DNA of 64,000 bases, from positions 124,001 to 188,000 of the forward strand of contig NZ_JAMLIE010000004.1 in NCBI RefSeq assembly GCF_023954335.1, written 5' to 3'. Under the pieces are notes generated by a model. It saw only the letters and a program-made list of their open reading frames with translations, was not told the DNA's origin and did no database searches. Origin of the DNA: Aquamicrobium sp. (lineage in GTDB: Bacteria > Pseudomonadota > Alphaproteobacteria > Rhizobiales > Rhizobiaceae). A program made the translations under genes and the position numbers. Each line of letters opens with the position of its first letter. Within the stretch, counting starts at the first letter, position 1. Shown in pieces: positions 26,433-34,943 of the stretch.

Positions 26433-28118
26433 CTACCGGATCAGCGACACGTTCCTGTGGCCCATGGCGTTGAGGAGCAGCCGCACCGCGAGCAGCACGA
26501 CCATGATGGTGGCGATGATGCAGACCGAGAAGGCCGCCGCCTGGTTGGTCGCGCCGCGATCCTGGAGATAGAGCACGGAAACGGCCGCCATCTGCGTGTT
26601 CGGCGTGATCAGGAAGATCACCGCCGACAGCGTCACCATCGAGCGCATGAAGAAGAACACCGCGATGCCGATCAGCGTCGGGAACAGCAGCGGCAGCGTC
26701 ACCTTGGCGAAGGTCTGCGCCCGGCTGCCGCCCAGCGTGGCCGAGGCCTCGTCGAAGCGGCCGCTGATCTGCTTCATCGAGGTTCCCGAGATCAGGAAGC
26801 CGTGGGCGTGGTAGTAGTAGACGTTGGCGACGGCGATGATCACCAGCGTGCCGTAGATGGCGTAGACCGGGTTCGCGGGATTGTTGAAGGCGAGGATGTA
26901 GCCGAGCCCGAGCACCATGCCCGGCACCGCCGCCGGCAGGATCGACAGGAAGTAGAGCGCGCGCGTCGCCGGCGACGGGAACTTCTCGATCACATAGGCC
27001 GCCGCCGTCACCGCGGCGACGCCGATCCCCGCCGCCATCACCGAGACGTAGATCGAGTTCCACAGCGGCTGGATGCCGTTCTGGACGTCGAAGGCGTAGT
27101 GGCGCAGCGAGAAGGTCATCCGGTACGGCCACAGATGCACGAAGGAGGCGAAGACGACGACGAACACGATCGACAGGATCGCCGCCGAGATCAGCACCGC
27201 CACGGTGAGCAGCGCGCGGTCGCGCAGCCGGTCCTTCTGCGGGATCAGCGGCTTGGAATGCTCGTTGATCAGCGAGAACTGCTTGGCGCTGACGCGCTTC
27301 TCGACGATGGCGGCGAGCGCCGCCGGGATGAGCAGCACCATGCCGATCACGGTGCCCATCTCGAAATTGGCCTGGCCGATGACCTGGTTGTAGACCTCGG
27401 AGGCGAGCACCGTGTAGTCGCCGCCGATGACCATCGGGTTGCCGAAATCGGTGATGACGAGGGTGAAGCAGACGAAGATCGCCGCGGCGAGGCCGTAGCG
27501 CGTCGCCGGCAGCGTCACCGTGCGGAAGGCGCGCCACTTCGAGGCGCCGAGCATCTCCGCGCTCTCGTAGATGCGCGCGTCGGCGACGGCGAGCGCGGCC
27601 GACAGGATCAGGAAGGCGTAGGGGAAGACGTAGAGCACCGAGGCGATGACGATGCCCCAGTAGCCGTAGAGGTCGATGCCGAGGCCGAAAGTGCGGTTGA
27701 TGAGGCCGTTGCGGCCGAACAGCAGCACGAGGCCCTGCGCCTGCACCAGCGACGGCGCGAACAGCGGCAGCACCGCGATCAGCCGGAAGAGGTTGCGCAG
27801 CGGCATGGTCGAGCGCTGGACGGCGTAAGCGAAGGCATAGGCGAAGACGATGGCCAAGCCCGCGCTGACGAAGGTGACGGCGAACGAGTTCCAGGTGATG
27901 CGCAGGAACCGCTCATTGCCGAGCATCGCCGCATAGTTGGCGAGGCCGAACCCGGACGGCGTCGAGAACGAGCGCCCGAGGATGTGGGCCAGCGGATAGA
28001 GCACGAACAGGATGAGCGGGATGCCGACGATGACGGCCGGCAGCATCCGCGCCAGCCCGCCGCGATTCTTCCTTCGACGGCCTGCCGCGACCGTCCGGTC
28101 TGCGGTGGCGACGCTCAT
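26433..28118 (-). CDS. ABC transporter permease, fused two-domain, phosphonate/iron type
   Basis: About 561 residues with two repeated permease halves and about 12 helices. Each half has an EAA-type loop: SAEMLGASKWRAFRTVTLPA in the first and EASATLGGSRAQTFAKVTLP in the second. This double-domain layout occurs in FbpB-type ferric and in putative 2-aminoethylphosphonate (AEP) permeases. ATG 28118 overlaps the TGA of the ATPase gene, so the two are probably translationally coupled. It is the last gene of the binding protein-ATPase-permease operon. Substrate is inferred from the binding protein. Confidence 0.88.
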   Translation of the reverse strand: MSVATADRTVAAGRRRKNRGGLARMLPAVIVGIPLILFVLYPLAHILGRSFSTPSGFGLANYAAMLGNERFLRITWNSFAVTFVSAGLAIVFAYAFAYAVQRSTMPLRNLFRLIAVLPLFAPSLVQAQGLVLLFGRNGLINRTFGLGIDLYGYWGIVIASVLYVFPYAFLILSAALAVADARIYESAEMLGASKWRAFRTVTLPATRYGLAAAIFVCFTLVITDFGNPMVIGGDYTVLASEVYNQVIGQANFEMGTVIGMVLLIPAALAAIVEKRVSAKQFSLINEHSKPLIPQKDRLRDRALLTVAVLISAAILSIVFVVVFASFVHLWPYRMTFSLRHYAFDVQNGIQPLWNSIYVSVMAAGIGVAAVTAAAYVIEKFPSPATRALYFLSILPAAVPGMVLGLGYILAFNNPANPVYAIYGTLVIIAVANVYYYHAHGFLISGTSMKQISGRFDEASATLGGSRAQTFAKVTLPLLFPTLIGIAVFFFMRSMVTLSAVIFLITPNTQMAAVSVLYLQDRGATNQAAAFSVCIIATIMVVLLAVRLLLNAMGHRNVSLIR

Positions 28119-29143
28119 TCGAGCACTTTGATGGTTTCGCGCGGCAGCTCGACCGCGATCTGCGGGGCGTTGGCCAGCTCGCGGAAGGCGTGGCCGGGAA
28201 TCTCGGCGACGATGTCGTTGTCCGCGCCCTCGACGTCGAGCACCAGATGGGCGAGGTTGCCGAGATAGATGATGTTGCGCAGCCTGGCCGGCAGGAAGCC
28301 GTCGCCGGCCGCCGCAGCGCCGGCATGGAGGCGCACGTCCTCCGGCCGGATGCCGATCAGTTTCACGCCCTGCCGCTCCTCGGGGAGCGCGACCGGACGG
28401 CCGGCGAACCGGCCGCCGTCGAGCGGCAGCACGTTCATGCGGCCGATGAACTCGGCGACGAATTTCGAGGCCGGGCGGTCGTAGAGCTCGCGCGCGGTGC
28501 CGACCTGGGCGATGTGGCCGGTGTCCATGACCACGATGCGGTCGGCCATGGTCAGCGCCTCCTCCTGGTCGTGCGTCACCATGATCGTGGTGATGCCGAG
28601 CCGCTTCTGGAGGTCGCGGATCTCGAGGCGCAGGCTCTCGCGCACCTTGGCGTCGAGCGCCGACAGCGGCTCGTCGAGCAGCAGCACGTCCGGGTCGGGC
28701 GCCAGCGCGCGGGCCAGCGCGACGCGCTGCTGCTGGCCGCCGGAAAGCTGCGACGGCAGCTTGTGGGCATGGTCGGACAGGGCGACGATGCGCAGCATCT
28801 CGGCGGCGCGCGCCTCGATCTCGGCGCGCGGGCGCTTGCGGCATTCGAGGCCGTAGCCGACATTGCGCGCCGCCGTCATGTTGGGGAACAGCGAATAGGA
28901 CTGGAAGACGACGCCGAAATTGCGGTTGCGCGCCGGCGTCTCGGAAAGGTCGCGCCCGTCGAGCGTGACCGTGCCCTCCTCGGCCAGCTCTAGGCCGGCG
29001 ACGATGCGCAGGAGCGTGGTCTTGCCGCAGCCGGACGGCCCGAGGAAGCAGATGAACTCGCCGCGTTCGACGGTCAGCGAAATGTCGTCGAGCGCAACCG
29101 TGTTGCCGAAGCGCTTCGTCACATGGGTCAGAGCGAGCGTCAC
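28115..29143 (-). CDS. ABC transporter ATP-binding protein, phosphonate/iron type (GTG start)
   Basis: About 342 residues. Walker A is GPSGCGKTTLLRI, the signature LSGGQQQRVALARAL, Walker B VLLLDEPLSALDAK and the switch His MVTHDQEEAL. The C-terminal extension (VKLIGIRPEDVRLHAG) is the TOBE domain of the MalK/PotA/FbpC class. The start is inferred as GTG 29143, giving VTLALTHVTKRFGN; no ATG lies near and homologues begin here. It is preceded by a hairpin that separates it from the binding-protein gene and overlaps the permease start by 4 bases. Confidence 0.9.
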   Translation of the reverse strand: MTLALTHVTKRFGNTVALDDISLTVERGEFICFLGPSGCGKTTLLRIVAGLELAEEGTVTLDGRDLSETPARNRNFGVVFQSYSLFPNMTAARNVGYGLECRKRPRAEIEARAAEMLRIVALSDHAHKLPSQLSGGQQQRVALARALAPDPDVLLLDEPLSALDAKVRESLRLEIRDLQKRLGITTIMVTHDQEEALTMADRIVVMDTGHIAQVGTARELYDRPASKFVAEFIGRMNVLPLDGGRFAGRPVALPEERQGVKLIGIRPEDVRLHAGAAAAGDGFLPARLRNIIYLGNLAHLVLDVEGADNDIVAEIPGHAFRELANAPQIAVELPRETIKVLE

Positions 29144-29175
29144 ACCATTTTCCCGGGGGCTGCCTGTAAGAGAAC

Positions 29176-29208
29176 GGCCGGACGCGGCGGCAAGCGCCGC
29201 ATCCGGCC
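29176..29208 (-). terminator. Hairpin between binding-protein and ATPase genes
   Basis: GGCCGGA-C-GCGGCG pairs with CGCCGC-A-TCCGGCC around a GCAAG loop, with one mismatch. It lies between the stop of the binding-protein gene (29230) and the ATPase start (29143). No T run follows in the minus-strand direction. Such stems commonly protect the upstream message or attenuate, so that the binding protein is made in excess over the membrane components. Confidence 0.55.
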
Positions 29209-29229
29209 TGTTTGTCGGAACGTCGGAGC

Positions 29230-30264
29230 CTAGCGCTCGAGCTCGCGCTGCCAGCGCTCCAGCACCGGGCCGCGGTTCTCGGCCGACCAGGCGAAGTCCA
29301 TGTTCCACATCACCGAGGCGATGTCCTCCGGCAGGCCGGCGGCCTTGAACTTCTCCGGCATCGCGCCGCCCTTGGCGGTGACGATTTCCTTCCAGTTGTA
29401 GTACTCGTTCACCGCGTTCTCGGACACGGTCCAGTCGAGGAAGCGCTTGGCGGCGTCCTTGTTCTTGGAGCCGGCCATCAGCGCGTTGGCCTCCAGCTCG
29501 TTGCCGGCGCCCTCGGCGGGGATGACCATGGTGATCGGATATCCCTCGTCGATGTTCTTGATCGCGCGCAGCGCGAACGAGGCGCCGATGGCGAACTCGC
29601 CCTCGCTCGCCGCGTTGCAGGGGCGCGAGCCGCTCTTGATGTACTGGGCGATGTTGCCGTCGAGGTCCTTCAGGTACTGCCAGCCCTTCTCCTCGCCCAT
29701 CATCTGGATGATAGAGGCGATCATCAGGTAGCCGGTGCCCGAGGACGCCGGGTTCGGCATCACCACCTCGCCCTTGTAGACCGGGTTGGTGAGGTCGGCC
29801 CAGGAGGTCGGCATCGGCAGGTTCTTGTTGGCCAAAACCTCGTTGTTGACGCAGAAGGCGGCCATGTAGCCGGTCGTGGCGAACCACTTGCCGTCCTTGT
29901 CGCGGAACTGCTCGGCGATGCGGTCGATCCCGGCCGGCTGGTACGCTTCCAGCAGCTCGCCGATGCGCGGATCGATCATCGAGGTGACGGCCCAGCCCCA
30001 GATCACGTCATGCTGCGGGTTGGAGGCCTCGGCGAGGATGCGCGCGTGCAGGTCGCCGGTCGACAGGCGCAGCACGTTGACGTCGAGGTCGGGCAGGTCC
30101 GCCTTGGCCTTGTCGAGGAAGGCCGCGATCTCGTCCTCCTCGTAGGAGGTGTAGACCGTGATGGCATCGGCATGGGCGGCGGAAAGGCCGATGGCCGTGG
30201 AAAAGGCCAGTCCGGCCAGCGCGGCGCGCACCATGCTGCGGGCGGAATTCTTGGTGTCGGTCAT
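29230..30264 (-). CDS. ABC transporter substrate-binding protein, putative 2-aminoethylphosphonate type
   Basis: 344 residues with a Sec signal (GLAFSTAIGLSAAHADA). The mature protein begins ITVYTSYEEDEIAAFLDKAK and includes LRLSTGDLHARILAEASNPQ, VIWGWAVTSMIDP, PNPASSGTGYLMIAS and EGEFAIGASF. It is a type II periplasmic protein of the ferric/AEP branch (TIGR03261-like text). Three-gene neighbours (ATPase and fused permease) agree with that branch. Iron remains an alternative: the tyrosine-rich iron ligands of FbpA are not obvious here, which favours AEP. No phosphonatase or AEP transaminase gene lies in the window. Confidence 0.75.
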   Translation of the reverse strand: MTDTKNSARSMVRAALAGLAFSTAIGLSAAHADAITVYTSYEEDEIAAFLDKAKADLPDLDVNVLRLSTGDLHARILAEASNPQHDVIWGWAVTSMIDPRIGELLEAYQPAGIDRIAEQFRDKDGKWFATTGYMAAFCVNNEVLANKNLPMPTSWADLTNPVYKGEVVMPNPASSGTGYLMIASIIQMMGEEKGWQYLKDLDGNIAQYIKSGSRPCNAASEGEFAIGASFALRAIKNIDEGYPITMVIPAEGAGNELEANALMAGSKNKDAAKRFLDWTVSENAVNEYYNWKEIVTAKGGAMPEKFKAAGLPEDIASVMWNMDFAWSAENRGPVLERWQRELER

Positions 30265-30347
30265 GAATGGCTCCCTGTGCCCCTGATTGTTTACCGGATC
30301 GTCCGAGGGCGGACGCCGGCCTTCTCCCGTTTTCCGGTAACGGTTTT

Positions 30348-30364
30348 ATGACACTCTATGTCAT
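30348..30364. promoter_or_regulatory. Inverted repeat upstream of the AEP-type importer
   Basis: ATGACA and TGTCAT are perfect 6-bp arms separated by CTCTA, placed 84-100 bases upstream of the binding-protein start. TTACCGG (30292-30298) and CCGGTAA (30334-30340) form a second, widely spaced inverted pair in the same AT-rich promoter gap. The first has the size of a GntR- or LysR-type operator. No dedicated regulator gene is adjacent. Confidence 0.45.
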
Positions 30365-30441
30365 GCAGGGAAAGCCGGACAAGCCGGTGGCGCGCAAAAT
30401 CCGGTGCGATGCCGGCTAAGGACATGCCTGCCGGGCGCGCG

Positions 30442-32406
30442 CTAGCCCTTGGACAGCGCCACGACCGGGTCGAGCTGGGAGGCGCTGCGGGCGGGCAGGA
30501 AGCCGAAGCCGACGCCGATCAGGCTGGAGCACAGGACCGCGGCCACGATCGATGCCGTCGAGTAGACGAGGCTGAAGGACGAGCCGAAGGCGGTGAAGAC
30601 GACGCCGAAGGCGAGCGCGGCGGTGACGCCGAGGATGCCGCCGATCAGGCACACCAGCACCGCCTCGATCAGGAACTGCTGCATGATGTCGGACTGGCGC
30701 GCGCCGACCGCCATGCGCACGCCGATCTCCGCCACGCGCTCGGACACCGAGACCAGCATGATGTTCATCACCCCGATGCCGCCGACGATCAGCGAGATGA
30801 CGGCGATGGCCGAGATCAGGAGCCGCATGGTCTGGGTCGTCGAGGTGATGGTCTGGCGGATGTCATCGGTGTTGACGATGAAGAAGTCCTTGACCCCGTG
30901 GCGTTGGGTCAGGAAGTCGGTGACGGCCTGCTCGGCAAGGCCCGTGTCGACGTCGTCGGCGACGCGGACCGTGATCGAGCGCAGCGACATCGAGCCGAGG
31001 AAGCGCGCCTGCACCGTGGTGTAGGGCGCGTGGATGGTGAGGTTCTGTCCCCCGCCGCCCGGACCGCCCTGGCTGGCCCGGACGACGCCGACGATGCGCA
31101 GCGGCACGGTGCCGGCGAGCACGGCCTGCCCGAGCGGCCGGGCGGCGGAATCGGGGAACAGCGTGTTGCGCGTGTTCTCGTCGATCACCGCATCCTGCGC
31201 CATCGCGCGCACCGCCTCGGCGTCGAAGAAGCGGCCCTCGAGAAGCGTGACGCCGGCCGCGTCGAAATACTGCTCGCCGACGCCGTTGACCTGGGCGTTG
31301 GCCTCGATGGCGCCGAAGCGCGCGACGGTCGACGTCTGCACCGTCGGCGTGACGGCGGCGACGTAGGACTGGCGCGCCAGCGCCTCGGCGTCGCCGACGA
31401 CGAGCGTGGTGATGCGCCCGGAGCGGGTGTCGCCGAAGCTGGTGCCGGCGAAGATCTGCAGCGTGTTGGTGCCGAGATTGGAGATGTTCTCCAGGACCCG
31501 CTGGCGCGAGCCCTCGCCCAGCGCCACCACCGACACCACCGAGGCGATGCCGATGATGATGCCGAGCATGGTCAGGAACGTGCGCAGCCGGTGCGCGGCC
31601 ATGGCGACCAGCGCCATGCGGAAGGATTCGCGGAAGCGGTTGCCGAAGCCCGCGAAGAACCCCTGCCGCCCGGCCGCCTCGGAGTGGTCGTCCGGCGCAG
31701 CCGCGGGCGCGGGCGCGCGTTCGTTTCGCGTGTCGGAGACGATGACGCCGTCGCTGATCTCGATGATGCGCCCGGCGCGCGAGGCGATCTTCATGTCGTG
31801 GGTGACGATGACGACGGTGCGCCCCTCGGCGTGCAGCTCGTCGAGGATGCGCAGCACCTCCTCGCCGCTGTGGCTGTCGAGCGCGCCGGTCGGCTCGTCG
31901 GCCAGGATGACGTGGGCGTCGTTCATCAGCGCCCGGGCGATGGAGACGCGCTGCTGCTGGCCGCCGGAGAGCTGGCCCGGCCGGTGATGGGTGCGGTCGC
32001 TCATGCCGAGCCGGCCGAGGAGCGCGGCGGCGCGCTCGCGGCGGGTGGCCGGCGTGCGCCCGGCATAGACGGCCGGGATCTCGACATTGGCGAGCGCGGA
32101 CAGCTCGGCGAGAAGGTTGTAGCGCTGGAAGATGAAGCCGAACCGCTCGCGCCTCAGCGCGGCCAGCTCGTCGGCGTCGAGCTCGGCCGTCTCCTGCCCG
32201 TCGATGCGGTAGCTGCCCGAGGTCGGCCGGTCGAGGCAGCCGATAATGTTCATCAGCGTCGACTTGCCGGAGCCCGAGGCGCCGACGATGGCGACCATCT
32301 CGCCGGCGCCGATGGCGAGGTCGATATCCTTGAGCACGGCGATGGTGCCCTCGCCCGAAGGATATTCGCGCCTGATGTCCTTCAGCGCGATCAGCGGCGA
32401 AGCCAT
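30442..32406 (-). CDS. macB: MacB-type ABC exporter, fused ATPase-permease
   Basis: 654 residues. The N-terminal ATPase has GASGSGKSTLMNIIGCLD (Walker A), LSGGQQQRVSIARAL and VILADEPTGALDSHSGEE (Walker B). A membrane part follows with one helix near 285 (FLTMLGIIIGIASVVSVVAL), a large periplasmic domain, then three C-terminal helices (LLISAIAVISLIVGGIGVMN among them). This is the MacB four-helix mechanotransmission architecture. With MacA and an outer-membrane TolC partner (not in the window) it would export macrolide-like compounds, peptides or siderophores. It follows macA by 2 bases. Confidence 0.93.
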   Translation of the reverse strand: MASPLIALKDIRREYPSGEGTIAVLKDIDLAIGAGEMVAIVGASGSGKSTLMNIIGCLDRPTSGSYRIDGQETAELDADELAALRRERFGFIFQRYNLLAELSALANVEIPAVYAGRTPATRRERAAALLGRLGMSDRTHHRPGQLSGGQQQRVSIARALMNDAHVILADEPTGALDSHSGEEVLRILDELHAEGRTVVIVTHDMKIASRAGRIIEISDGVIVSDTRNERAPAPAAAPDDHSEAAGRQGFFAGFGNRFRESFRMALVAMAAHRLRTFLTMLGIIIGIASVVSVVALGEGSRQRVLENISNLGTNTLQIFAGTSFGDTRSGRITTLVVGDAEALARQSYVAAVTPTVQTSTVARFGAIEANAQVNGVGEQYFDAAGVTLLEGRFFDAEAVRAMAQDAVIDENTRNTLFPDSAARPLGQAVLAGTVPLRIVGVVRASQGGPGGGGQNLTIHAPYTTVQARFLGSMSLRSITVRVADDVDTGLAEQAVTDFLTQRHGVKDFFIVNTDDIRQTITSTTQTMRLLISAIAVISLIVGGIGVMNIMLVSVSERVAEIGVRMAVGARQSDIMQQFLIEAVLVCLIGGILGVTAALAFGVVFTAFGSSFSLVYSTASIVAAVLCSSLIGVGFGFLPARSASQLDPVVALSKG

Positions 32407-32408
32407 CG

Positions 32409-33617
32409 TCAGAAACCCATCGGCCCGAAGCGGCGGCCCGAACCGCCGCCGCCGGACGCGCGCCCCTCGGCGGCCTGCCCGGTGACGACCGTGTCGCCTT
32501 CGGAAAGGCCCTCGAGCACCTCGGCCGTGACCTTGTCGTTCAGCCCGATCCTGACCTTGCGCCGCGCCACCAGCCCGCCGGGCTCCAGCACCCGCACGCT
32601 GTGAAGCCCTTCGCCGTCGCGCTGGCCGAGCGCGGCGGCGGGTATGGTCAGGACGCCCTGCACGCGGCCGAGGACGATGTTGACCTGCGCCGTCATGTAG
32701 GTGCGCAGGCGCCCGTCCGGGTTCGGCACGTCGAAGATGCCGTTGTAGTAGATCGCCGAGGTCGAGGACGAGGACGACGTCGCGGTCGCCGCGATCGAGC
32801 TGTCGGAACGCACCGATTCCGGCGCCGGCTCGATGGATTGCAGCACCGCCTCGTAGCGCGTCTGCGGCTCGCCGAGGATGGTGAACCAGAGGTCCTGCCC
32901 CTCGCGCACCTTGACGATGTCGGCCTCGGATATCTCGGCCTGCACGGTCATGGTGTCGAGCTGGCCGAGGATGACGATGGTCGGCGTCGACTGGTTGGCG
33001 TTGACCGTCTGCCCCTCCTGGCTGACGATCGACAGGACGGTACCGTCGATGGGGGCGGTGATGCGGGTGTAATCGAGATTGGCTTGGGCCGTGCGGATGC
33101 CGACCTCGCCCTGCGCGATCTGGGCGTCGAGCGCGTCGATCTGCGCCCGCGTGACGGCGACGGCGGCGGCCACGCTGTCATACTCGGCCTGCGAGACGGC
33201 CCGGCGCGCCAGCATCTGGCGGTAGCGCTCCAGCGACTGCTCGTTGAGCGCCAGCGTCGCCTCGCGCTCGCGCTTCTGCGCCTGCGTGCTGGCGAGCGCG
33301 GCCTCGGCGATCTTCAGCGCGTTCTCCTGTGACACCGAATCGATCTCGGCGATCAGGTCGCCGGCCTTGCCCCTCTGGCCGAGCGAGACCCCGACGGAGG
33401 TGATGCGGCCGGACACCTGCGCACCGACCGCCACCAGCCGCGACGGCTTGAGGATGCCGCTCGCCAGCACCGTCTCCTCGACGTCGCCGCGCGCGACCGT
33501 TGCGGTCAGCAGCGTGGGAGGCTGGACGGCGAAGAAGTGCTGCCAGGCATAGTAGCCGCCGGCGGCGGCGAGGGCGAGCGCGACGAGCGCCGCGAGGATC
33601 CGCAAGAGCCTACCCAC
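32409..33617 (-). CDS. macA: MacA-type periplasmic adaptor (membrane fusion protein)
   Basis: About 402 residues if started at GTG 33617 (VGRLLRILAALVALALAAAG, a signal anchor); the frame is open to an ATG at 33695, which would add a charged tail unlike the family. Beta-barrel and lipoyl halves are visible (GAQVSGRITSVGVSLGQRGK and LDYTRITAPIDGTVLSIVSQ), with a coiled-coil hairpin between them (AEAALASTQAQKREREATL and on). A serine run (SSSSSTS) sits in the C-terminal half and the C terminus is Gly-rich. It links MacB to TolC across the periplasm. Confidence 0.9.
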   Translation of the reverse strand: MGRLLRILAALVALALAAAGGYYAWQHFFAVQPPTLLTATVARGDVEETVLASGILKPSRLVAVGAQVSGRITSVGVSLGQRGKAGDLIAEIDSVSQENALKIAEAALASTQAQKREREATLALNEQSLERYRQMLARRAVSQAEYDSVAAAVAVTRAQIDALDAQIAQGEVGIRTAQANLDYTRITAPIDGTVLSIVSQEGQTVNANQSTPTIVILGQLDTMTVQAEISEADIVKVREGQDLWFTILGEPQTRYEAVLQSIEPAPESVRSDSSIAATATSSSSSTSAIYYNGIFDVPNPDGRLRTYMTAQVNIVLGRVQGVLTIPAAALGQRDGEGLHSVRVLEPGGLVARRKVRIGLNDKVTAEVLEGLSEGDTVVTGQAAEGRASGGGGSGRRFGPMGF

Positions 33618-33833
33618 GCCCTGCGTTTCCCGACCCGACGATGGACGATCCGATGCGCATGTCTTTCTCCTGTCGGCCTGTCGGTCGGGAAGCAACCAGC
33701 CTCAGATAGGCGGTGCCACCCCGGCAGGCACGGGTGAAGCGGTGCGGCGAACCGTCCTCCCCCGCAGGCCTCGCCGAAGCGGCCCTGCGACCGGAAAGCG
33801 CCAGCGCGCCTTATAGGCGCAAACATGGTCGCA

Positions 33834-34817
33834 TCATGTCGGCCCGCCCGATTCGAGGCATCCCATATAAACAAGGGCTTGCCTGACCGCCACATCGAGA
33901 TCGGTGCGCGGCTCGGAACCGATCAGGCTGACGAGCCTGCTGTTGTCGAAGCGCATGGGATAGTGCCAGAACGGGGCGATCTCCGCCGCCTCGCGCGGGA
34001 AGCCGCCGAACGGCGAGAGCAGCCGCATCAGCCACCACGGAAAGCGCCATTCCGGCAGATCGCGCCCGGCGGCGCGGCGCAGGGCGTCGGTCAGCATCGT
34101 GCCGGTCTCGTCGTAGAGCCCCTCGAACTGGAGGCGCTCGAACGGCGCGAGCCGCTCCTCAGCGTCCATCAGTCGCGCGAAGGCCTCGGCGAGGTCGGGA
34201 AGATAGGCCCAGCTATGGCCGCCGCCGCGCGTCAGCCGCACGATCCGCCGCACCGGCCTGCCGCGCGCGATCATCGCCTGCGTGAACCAGCTCGAGCGCG
34301 CGCCGGGACCGAAGAAATCCCCGGCGCGCAGGATGAGCGAGGGCACCTCGGGCGCGGCGCGCTCCAGACGCCGCTCGAGCTCGACCCGGACCGCGCCCTT
34401 GCGGCTCGTCGGCTCCTGCGGCGTCGTCTCGTCGACGAGCGGCGCGCGCGCCGGATCGTAATTGTAGACGGTGCCGGGCAGCACCACGCGCGCGGCCCTG
34501 CCGCCGGGATTCGCCGCGCGGGCCGCGGCGATCGTATTGTCGATCATCGGCAGGACCAGCGTCTGCCAGTTGCGGTAGCCGGGCGGGTTGACGGCATGGA
34601 CGATGGCCCGCACGCCCGACGCGGCGCGCATGACGTCGTCGCGGTTCATCGCGTCGCCCGCCACCCATTCCAGCGCCGCCGGGTTTTCCCGGCGTGCCTT
34701 CTCGACATCGCGCGCCATGGCGCGCACCGTCCAGCCGTGGCGCAGCAGGGCGTCAGTGATGGCGCCGCCGACCCCGCCGCTCGCGCCAAGGACAAGGGCC
34801 AGTCTCTCGCTCTCCAT
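33834..34817 (-). CDS. Extended SDR / NAD-dependent epimerase-like oxidoreductase
   Basis: 327 residues. The nucleotide-binding glycine motif LVLGASGGVGGAITDALLRH is at the N terminus; AIVHAVNPPGYRNWQTLVLP, ARVVLPGTVYNYDP and SLILRAGDFFGPGARSSWF follow in the order seen in NAD(P)-binding sugar-epimerase-like proteins. The usual YxxxK catalytic pair is not obvious (a VYNYDP tyrosine is present), so it may be an atypical member. It diverges from a LysR gene with 126 bases between starts, which suggests it is that regulator's target. Confidence 0.82.
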   Translation of the reverse strand: MESERLALVLGASGGVGGAITDALLRHGWTVRAMARDVEKARRENPAALEWVAGDAMNRDDVMRAASGVRAIVHAVNPPGYRNWQTLVLPMIDNTIAAARAANPGGRAARVVLPGTVYNYDPARAPLVDETTPQEPTSRKGAVRVELERRLERAAPEVPSLILRAGDFFGPGARSSWFTQAMIARGRPVRRIVRLTRGGGHSWAYLPDLAEAFARLMDAEERLAPFERLQFEGLYDETGTMLTDALRRAAGRDLPEWRFPWWLMRLLSPFGGFPREAAEIAPFWHYPMRFDNSRLVSLIGSEPRTDLDVAVRQALVYMGCLESGGPT

Positions 34818-34896
34818 CGGGCATCTCCTTGCGGTTCCGAAAGGGTGATCGCAAACCGGCGTCGCCGGTCCATGGCCTCACCCTGCACCCGCACCG

Positions 34897-34915
34897 CTTG
34901 CAAGGAAATTGCAAG
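34897..34915. promoter_or_regulatory. Perfect inverted repeat between SDR and LysR genes
   Basis: CTTGCAA and TTGCAAG form perfect 7-bp arms around GGAAA, 29 bases before the LysR start and 80 bases before the divergent SDR start. Placement and size fit a LysR-type regulatory binding site that would autoregulate the regulator and control the SDR gene. Confidence 0.6.
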
Positions 34916-34943
34916 AATTCCCCTATCTGCTAGGAGATAATCT

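Noticed and set aside
24360..28268. Plus-strand frames opposite tex and the ABC permease
   Set aside because: Compositionally biased (Arg/His/Asp-rich) and antisense to conserved proteins.
29887..30264. Possible frameshift joining the binding protein and the ATPase into one frame
   Set aside because: The open frame through the gap is incidental. Each gene has its own start, stop and full domain set, with a hairpin between them.
26433..30264. Ferric-iron (FbpABC/AfuABC) transporter
   Set aside because: Not excluded, but the receptor text matches the aminoethylphosphonate branch more closely and obvious tyrosine iron ligands are not seen.
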